Below, piece after piece: positions 59,160-64,000 of a stretch of 64,000 nt of DNA. Every line of letters starts with the position of its first letter. Within the stretch, counting starts at the first letter, position 1. The translations under genes and the position numbers were made by a program. The notes under the pieces are model-generated. The model searched no databases, was not told the origin of the DNA, and worked only from the letters and a program-made list of their open reading frames with translations. Origin of the DNA: Acanthacorydalis orientalis (taxonomy: Eukaryota; Arthropoda; Insecta; Megaloptera; Corydalidae); contig CM068317.1 of assembly GCA_034766995.1 (NCBI GenBank), forward strand, positions 28,994,001 through 29,058,000. The letters are read 5' to 3'.

Positions 59160-60225
59160 TTTGGCAAGATGCTAAAATATTTTTTCATTATTCGATAAAC
59201 AATTAAATTGTCATAAACATGCTTTTCAAATTTAATTTTAATTGTGTTGGATGAATCTTGCTGGTTACAAAAATTATTTCTTTTTATAAATTTTATCTAA
59301 TAATAAATTAAAATAATAATGAACTTCAAGTTCAGTACGTCATATATTCATATATTTCATAATAGTAAGTATTAACAGTTAAAAAGTATGTTTTTAAACA
59401 AACGAATCTCTGAAAACAGCGTAAAAAGTATGCAAATCATATAAGATGATAATTTTTGTTATAGTAAGATATAAAATTCAATTTCCTAAATTGTGTGAAA
59501 TATATAAAAAAAATCCTTGAAAGATAATTTTACTTCCAAATTGAGTAAACAAAAATAAAAAGAAAGCTTCAAAATACCGACCTTCAATTCAATGTTTGTG
59601 AAATGCGTACATCAATTAGCAATATATAATATTCAAGATGAATAAAAGAGAAAAAAATTAAGGTCATAATTAAGTATCAGAAACAAAAATTCGAACTTGG
59701 ATAGCAGTTCGATGTGAAACAATCTGTTTAAATTTTATATTAAACTGTAAAGTGATTATAAAAAGAATCACTTGTTTATATTATCAAGTTAAATGAAACA
59801 AATTCAATGTAAAGAATTGAAGATAAAAACATACAGATAATTTGTGTGGGATGTACATAAAAGATGTATATGCAAATTTAAAAAGCATATAATAAAATAA
59901 TTACCGGTTAGTATAAGAACGGTTTATTCATAATACAGTTTTTAATTTCAGTTAATGAAAATAAAGTAATTATAAGAAGAAAATAAACTCGTCTCATTTA
60001 TTCAGTTGTAATTTTGTAAAAGTGATCACTAAATACTATACAAATCCAATAAATGGAAATGAAATCAGAGAGATATTTTTATTGGAGTTAGTAATCTTTA
60101 AAGCTTGTAACTTTTATGAATTACCCAAAATAAAATAAAATTCTAGAAATTATTTTATAAGATCATTAAATAATATTTGTTAATCTTTTTCGCAACGAAG
60201 TGTGTATTAACGTATAAAAGTGTGT
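59157..60225. other. AT-rich sequence, no gene recognised
   Basis: Nothing supportable. Confidence 0.35.
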
Positions 60226-60226
60226 G

Positions 60227-60227
<1 letters not shown>

Positions 60228-60286
<59 letters not shown>

Positions 60287-60287
60287 T
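60228..60287. repeat. (TA)n array
   Basis: TA dinucleotides with one GTAT. Confidence 0.95.
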
Positions 60288-60429
60288 AATAAGAATGTAA
60301 TTAAATCATACAATATTTTAAAAATGCATATTGAAAAGAAAGTGAAATAAAGTTCTTATATGATGAAACATTGTCTATCCTTGAATGGTCTAACATTTTA
60401 TAGAAATAAACATACTAAGTATCGCATAG

Positions 60430-60880
60430 GAACTTTTTATATTAACTAAATGTTAACGACTCGGCGATAATATGATACTCGGAGCTATTAAATGAAGAAT
60501 TAATGAGGGTGTTCTATTGATAAAATCAAAAAGCTTGTGTAGATTAATCATAATTGAACAGTGACGACACATAATATATTATTAAACCAACTGTACTAAA
60601 GTGATTATGTTTAATACGAGACATAATATGAATGTCAATATCCTGTATATAATGCAGATTATTATTAGTTCAGTGCACTGTGTTGCACACAGCATCTTAT
60701 TAATGAAATTAATGGCTAGCTTGTTACCAATAAAATGCATGTAAATTGAGTTGACTAGCAAACTGTAAGTCGTGTATGATGCCTAGTGTTACATATTTAT
60801 TATTATCGTGTACGTTTATGGGTTTAACGTGAACGTATTTCGATTTATGGTTGATTAATAATATGTCATATCGGTACTGC
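60430..60880. promoter_or_regulatory. Unique stretch rich in TAAT motifs and short dyads
   Basis: Contains GACTCGGCGATAATATGATA, CAGTGCACTGTGTTGCACAC and TTATTAATGAAATTAATGGC. It looks like homeodomain-type binding DNA. No frame. A candidate for conservation testing only. Confidence 0.2.
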
Positions 60881-61231
60881 AGATAAATTTACATTTATAT
60901 TAGAATTTTTATATGGAAAATTGTGTACACGTATGACCGATAAAATAAAATTTTGCTTTCGATTTGCACATAACAGATAGTTATATATTTTTTTCATGTT
61001 GTTAACACGACGAGCTGACGATAAAGTGATCACGAGTTCAAATTCCAACTTGTCGACATGATCAACTTCAATTAAGAACGATCGTCTTGAATAGATTTTG
61101 ATTCGAAAATAAATATCAATTTGTATTAATCAAAGTGTCGTTTATCTAAAATTTAAATGTGTCGACTGATTTCGAATAATTAAATATTTTTTTAACATTA
61201 TGGACTGGTGCATTTTATATAAAAACATTAT
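60881..61231. other. AT-rich sequence, no gene recognised
   Basis: A GTTCAAATTCC tract near 61033 resembles a polymerase III B box, but no matching A box or tRNA fold was found. Confidence 0.25.
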
Positions 61232-61775
61232 TTTAGTAGGGAAATAATTGCGGTTTTTGTTTTCTGAATTCTAACCTGAATTTTTTTGAGTGAGTGCCAT
61301 TTCATCATGTTAATGTTAATCATTTTAAAGTGCATTTTTCGGTCTGTATTTTGGTAACATCGACTTTGATTTTATTATTAATTTTGGTTCAAATTGGGCT
61401 GTTGAATTAAAGATGGAAAAGGAGCAAATAAGAGAAATTTTTTGTATGAGTTCAAAACGGATGGTAAAACTGAAGAAACTGTTCTTAAACTAAACGATTG
61501 TTTTGATGTGGGTACTGTTAAGGAACGTACAATGCAATGGTGGTTCCAAAAATTTCGTACTGGAGACGAGAGCATTGTAGATGAAGAAGGTCACGGGTGT
61601 CCTTCTTCTGTTCATAACGACCAACTGAAGGCGTCAGTTGAATCAGAACCGCGCACAACAATTCGAGAGCTTCGACAAGTTAGGCATCAATCATCCGACA
61701 GTTCTGGACAACTTTAAACAGCTACGAACATGAATTTGAAGGTCATAAATCGCAATTATTTTTCTACCAACCTAA
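61232..61775 (+). mobile_element. HTH-only mariner derivative, copy M9
   Basis: About 544 bp. The left end is damaged (TTTAGTAGGGAAATAATTGC); the right end is intact and followed by TA. The original ATG (61413, MEKEQIREIF) is kept but a one-base loss shifts the frame. From 61442 the plus strand is open through YEFKTDGKTEETVLKLND, RTMQWWFQKFRTGDES and SVESEPRTTIREL, after which a small deletion spoils the last helix. Confidence 0.88.
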
Positions 61776-61977
61776 TATTTAAAATTGGAAACGATATAGT
61801 GTAATTTTTTGTATATTTTTTTTTAATTGATTAAGTATTATTTTTGAACCCTATTAAATTTATAATCATTAAGAATCTCATACAACGACTTAAACTAACA
61901 GAAAACAATACAGACGTGAAGAAAAAACACAATAAAACTATTTTTATCATAAATATATACAAACGACACATTCATAG

Positions 61978-62141
<164 letters not shown>

Positions 62142-62340
62142 AGGTTGATTCAACTTAGGTTCCACACAAAACTAACACAAATATTAAACAAAAACCATAT
62201 TATCCCCCAATTAGTATTTTTGTTAAATTATATTTTAGTATTGAATTGAACTTTAAATACTAAATAAAAAATAACATAACTTTTTTAGCCTCTGCGCCCA
62301 TTTTTAATACTTCCATGTGAAAACCTAAAGTGAATCACCT
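62142..62340. mobile_element. Foldback MITE family B, copy B5
   Basis: Starts AGGTTGATTCAACTTAGGTT after a TA run and ends AAAACCTAAAGTGAATCACC followed directly by TA repeats. The central palindrome is partly decayed. No coding capacity. Confidence 0.8.
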
Positions 62341-62356
62341 ATATATATATATATAC

Positions 62357-62970
62357 ATGCATACATAGTAAATCGAAAAGATAATTTAGTTTGAACACCA
62401 AATATGAATATTAATAATTAAACAGATAATGACAAAGTAAAAAGCAGACATGAAATATAGTAGTTATAAGCTAGTATCGGCTGAATTTGAATTCAAAATG
62501 ACAATCACATTTTACATAATTGATAGCATGTCTTCAAAAAGAATTATCGATTTATGATTTAATAACGCAGGAATATCAGATATATCAGATAAGTTATTTA
62601 TACATTTAGACAGGTTCAAAAGTACAGAAAATAAAAAAAAAATGTTTGGATATGGACAGAGATAATTTTAATATATTATTTTTATCATGTAATAAAAATA
62701 ATATTTTCGATCGACAAATATGTATAGTATGATAAGGGTATCTGCATATATTTGGAGTAAAATATTTATTGCATAATTTATTTATATATATATATATATA
62801 TATAAATTAATAAGTCGTTCTTTTTTTTTTAAAAAAAGTAAAAATACGAAACATGTTTTTAAAATAATATACTTAGAAATAATGATTATAAATAATCCTT
62901 CTCTAATCCTTTTTTTTCTGAGAACAACAAAATTAAATACTGCCAATTTTGTGTTTTTTTTTCCTTTCAT
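62357..62970. other. AT-rich sequence, no gene recognised
   Basis: Contains a short TA run (62781-62803). The 62-codon minus frame is chance. Confidence 0.35.
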
Positions 62971-62984
62971 TTAGTCTTTATAAA

Positions 62985-63347
62985 GAGAATCTATACAAGT
63001 GGCAGATCCTTCTCCCGGCTCCTGGTGCGAATTGTCACAGGACACGGGAGACTAAGCTACCACGAACATATACAAGGCCGAAGGACGGGCGGGAAGTGTA
63101 GATGGTGTGGGGGACCAACGAAACCCCCACTCACCTCAATTTAAGGCGTAGATGGTTTGGGGAGTTTCTCCTCACCGCGGCCGAACTAGGGTCTATAAAC
63201 TTGGGCAGGCTGGTAGGCTTCTGGAAGGAAGCGAGACTTCCCGAGTAGTTTTGATCAACCGTGGGAAGGCATAATGGACCTCGAGTCTAAGTGCCGGGAG
63301 GCAAGATAGCTTCCTCCCACCTCAAACATAATCTGTCTATCTATCTC
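62985..63347 (+). mobile_element. 5'-truncated LINE insertion
   Basis: A GC-rich block sharply bounded by TAGTCTTTATAAA (62972-62984) and TAGTCTTTGTAAA (63348-63360), 12 of 13 identical, a probable target duplication. It encodes the C-terminal part of a LINE protein (next entry), then about 85 bp of 3' untranslated sequence and a short TCTGTCTATCTATCTC tail. Tails of simple repeats instead of poly-A are known in the I/LOA and related clades. Confidence 0.7.
63001..63248 (+). pseudogene. LINE ORF2 C-terminus with Cys knuckle, frameshifted
   Basis: The frame from 63001 reads SRLLVRIVTGHGRLSYHEHI, then GKCRWCGG, and stops at 63144. In non-LTR proteins of the R1/I/LOA type, a TGHG...(Y)L..I segment precedes a C-x2-C knuckle and an ETP-H-L motif. 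That last motif appears here in another frame (ETPTHL from about 63120) and continues to LGRLVGFWKEARLPE with a stop at 63246-63248. One frameshift near 63111-63120 separates them. Only the protein's end is present. Confidence 0.65.
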
Positions 63348-63489
63348 TAGTCTTTGTAAATAAATATATTTATACTGAGATGCAAGATTTCTAGAATATG
63401 TCTACTAAAGAATTATTTAATTCGCCAGGTTTTTATATCAATATTATTTACAAAACAATATTTTATTTTTTCAGCTGGAATACATTTTC

Positions 63490-63740
63490 TGTCACAATAC
63501 AGTTTTTGACATTATGATCAAATTTACTTCCACAAATGTTTCATTCGATCAGAAATCACAAAAATTCTGATCAAAAATTTTAAATAATTCATTATTAGTC
63601 TTTCTTACTATCATTTATATGCATTCAGTATATGGTACAAAAAAATCTACATATTTAATAGTCCTTTATTGAACATTTTTAATAAAAAAATGTCCTTGGG
63701 TTTATAGTGAAAACTTAATTTGTAAAAAATACACTTTATG
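63490..63740. mobile_element. Family F decayed copy F10
   Basis: Left arm: CTTCCACAAATGTTTCATTC, TGATCAAAAATTTTAAATAA and CATTTATATGCATTCAG. Right arm: TCCTTTATTGAACATTTTTA and ATAAAAAAATG. Its arms are diverged. Confidence 0.45.
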
Positions 63741-63835
63741 GGTTTTAATATAAAAAAATATATACACTAAGATTATCCAATATATTTCGTACAAATATTT
63801 ACTGTATGCTTGATTATTTTCTTATAAATATTTCA

Positions 63836-63837
<2 letters not shown>

Positions 63838-63873
<36 letters not shown>

Positions 63874-63876
63874 TTA

Positions 63877-63927
<51 letters not shown>
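63838..63927. repeat. (TA)n array
   Basis: TA with one TGTACTTATATATGTA interruption. Confidence 0.95.
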
Positions 63928-63929
<2 letters not shown>

Positions 63930-64000
63930 TTATAATCCTTTTTAATAAATGCTTAAAAACGAAATGAAGCGTATAATCTAAATCAATATCACCAAAAGAT

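Noticed and set aside
60985..61065. tRNA or tRNA-derived SINE suggested by GAGTTCAAATTCC
   Set aside because: The B box fits, but no A box at proper spacing and no cloverleaf can be drawn.

Overview
The window looks like eukaryotic nuclear DNA, most likely from an arthropod. It is very AT-rich and has no bacterial-style gene packing. TA microsatellites are scattered throughout, and there are many short class II transposons, dominated by mariner. Several TATA-plus-CAGT core-promoter look-alikes have the arthropod arrangement. I recognise no complete host protein-coding gene. Nearly every open frame of 60 codons or more is a TA-repeat translation (Ile-Tyr repeats), chance, or transposon debris.

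Mobile elements are the main content. Nine copies (at about 2.0, 11.4, 21.9, 37.8, 45.0, 50.8, 54.0, 58.4 and 61.2 kb) belong to one internally deleted mariner family. It has TTAGGTTGGTAGG termini and TA target duplications. It keeps only the N-terminal helix-turn-helix half of the transposase, and in the copies that reach that point the frame runs straight into the right terminus. Other mariner lineages are present as a catalytic-core relic (4.2-4.8 kb), an independent deletion derivative (17.4-17.9 kb) and opposed C-terminal fragments (25.1-25.7 kb). There are two short hAT-like elements with near-matching 8-bp duplications (51.6 and 53.2 kb) and two TTAA-flanked piggyBac-like elements (47.1 and 56.3 kb, the latter with only 72 bp between the TTAAs). 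Three foldback families without coding capacity are called B, F and G here. Family B sits repeatedly inside TA/CT arrays. Two LINE remnants are the C-terminal end of a reverse transcriptase at 40.5 kb and a 5'-truncated insertion with probable target duplications at 63.0 kb.

Possible host-gene parts are few and tentative. At 20.70-20.82 kb there is a TATA box, a CAGT initiator, a short signal-peptide-like start and a GTAAGT donor, all on the plus strand. At 24.28 kb, 3.5 kb downstream on the same strand, a pyrimidine tract runs into CAG|GTAAGT, the signature of a recursive-splicing ratchet point in a long intron. A 59-nt open exon with both splice sites lies on the minus strand at 9.05-9.11 kb, and an 88-nt candidate exon lies on the plus strand at 42.70-42.79 kb. 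This would fit a gene-poor locus with long introns, and perhaps a leftward gene in the left part and a rightward gene starting near 20.7 kb; that layout is inference.

Between the repeats are islands of more GC- and CpG-rich, apparently unique sequence (about 6.4, 12.4, 16.5, 30.1, 32.8, 35.2, 36.8, 39.1, 42.5, 46.6, 52.8, 55.8 and 60.6 kb). They do not look like transposons and lack convincing coding frames. They are the best places to look for conserved regulatory DNA. All assignments come from reading the sequence; no alignment or database search was possible.
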